From contig NZ_JACSOH010000033.1 of the NCBI RefSeq assembly GCF_014349235.1, forward strand, positions 1 to 43,769: 43,769 nucleotides of DNA, read 5' to 3'. The stretch comes from Cytophaga sp. FL35. Its GTDB lineage: Bacteria; Bacteroidota; Bacteroidia; Flavobacteriales; Flavobacteriaceae. The notes under the pieces were generated by a model. That model was not told where the DNA came from. It did not search any database and saw only the letters and a program-made list of their open reading frames with translations. Position numbers and translations under genes: made by a program. Below, piece after piece: positions 43,588 to 43,769 of the stretch (position 1 is its first letter; each line of letters opens with the position of its first letter).

Positions 43588-43769
43588 TTTCAAAACAACA
43601 CTTTGATTATTAGAATTGAGAAAAAATGATAATCAACACTTCTTGACAAACATTTATGCAAACCAAACTCCTTTGTCTATCACTTTATTAAATATTTGAT
43701 TTACAAATAGTTTTAATGTGCATCCGTGTGCTTCAAAATATTTTCATAATCAAAATAACGTCTTTTTGA
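43588..43769. other. AT-rich stretch at window end without recognised gene
   Basis: No convincing ORF, RNA or repeat is seen on either strand here. On the minus strand a short open stretch of about 29 codons ends at a stop near 43659 (ending IDKGVWFA), but it has no start codon. It could be the beginning of a further cassette or a gene remnant. Confidence 0.5.

Overview
This window is a chromosomal segment of a Bacteroidota bacterium, almost certainly a marine Flavobacteriaceae member (Maribacter/Zobellia-like; the genus is a guess). The clues are the ribosomal protein sequences, the near absence of Shine-Dalgarno sequences before start codons, several TAnnTTTG -7 boxes typical of Bacteroidota promoters, an AT-rich composition, and gene neighbours common in that group. 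The first 17.4 kb is ordinary, highly conserved genome. The last 2.9 kb is accessory DNA and the most interesting part.

Positions 1-17,500 hold the fused str-S10-spc-alpha superoperon on the + strand: rpsL, rpsG, fusA, rpsJ, rplC, rplD, rplW, rplB, rpsS, rplV, rpsC, rplP, rpmC, rpsQ, rplN, rplX, rplE, rpsN, rpsH, rplF, rplR, rpsE, rpmD, rplO, secY, infA, rpmJ, rpsM, rpsK, rpsD, rpoA, rplQ. It starts from a good Bacteroidota promoter (154-184) and ends at a strong terminator (17,466-17,498). Three larger gaps inside it contain candidate RNA regulatory structures: rpsJ-rplC (hairpins plus an attenuator-like terminator), rpsN-rpsH (a bulged hairpin) and rpsK-rpsD (a nested stem-loop just before the S4 gene).

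Positions 17,500-28,600 carry housekeeping metabolism: carA, eno, a glycogen-synthase-like GT5 enzyme, citrate synthase, then a guanidine/ureido-group cluster (arginine-deiminase-superfamily amidinotransferase, ACT-domain protein, CtlX-like citrulline hydrolase, Lrp/AsnC regulator) and metE. Most units are separated by clear intrinsic terminators.

Positions 28,600-40,900 contain a three-gene molybdenum hydroxylase module (di-haem-type cytochrome c, 2Fe-2S subunit, Tat-exported molybdopterin subunit). Minus-strand units follow: DUF3050 plus a secreted phosphotriesterase-like protein; a MarR regulator plus a small membrane protein, with paired 12-bp operator candidates; and an unknown protein, an SDR/DUF2867 protein and a BCCT transporter. 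Then come argS and a convergent haloacid-dehalogenase-like gene.

Positions 40,900-43,600 look like an integrase-less gene-cassette array. Four attC-like imperfect inverted repeats with GTT/AAC cores separate small unrelated ORFs, all on the + strand: a lipoyl-like domain lacking its lysine, a sugar O-acetyltransferase, a cyclophilin-like gene broken by an in-frame stop, and a glycine-zipper membrane peptide. The variable tail after the GTT core at the start of each cassette is complementary to the tail before the AAC core at the end of the same cassette. That is the signature of integron cassettes rather than of MITEs. No integrase, tRNA, rRNA or CRISPR was seen.
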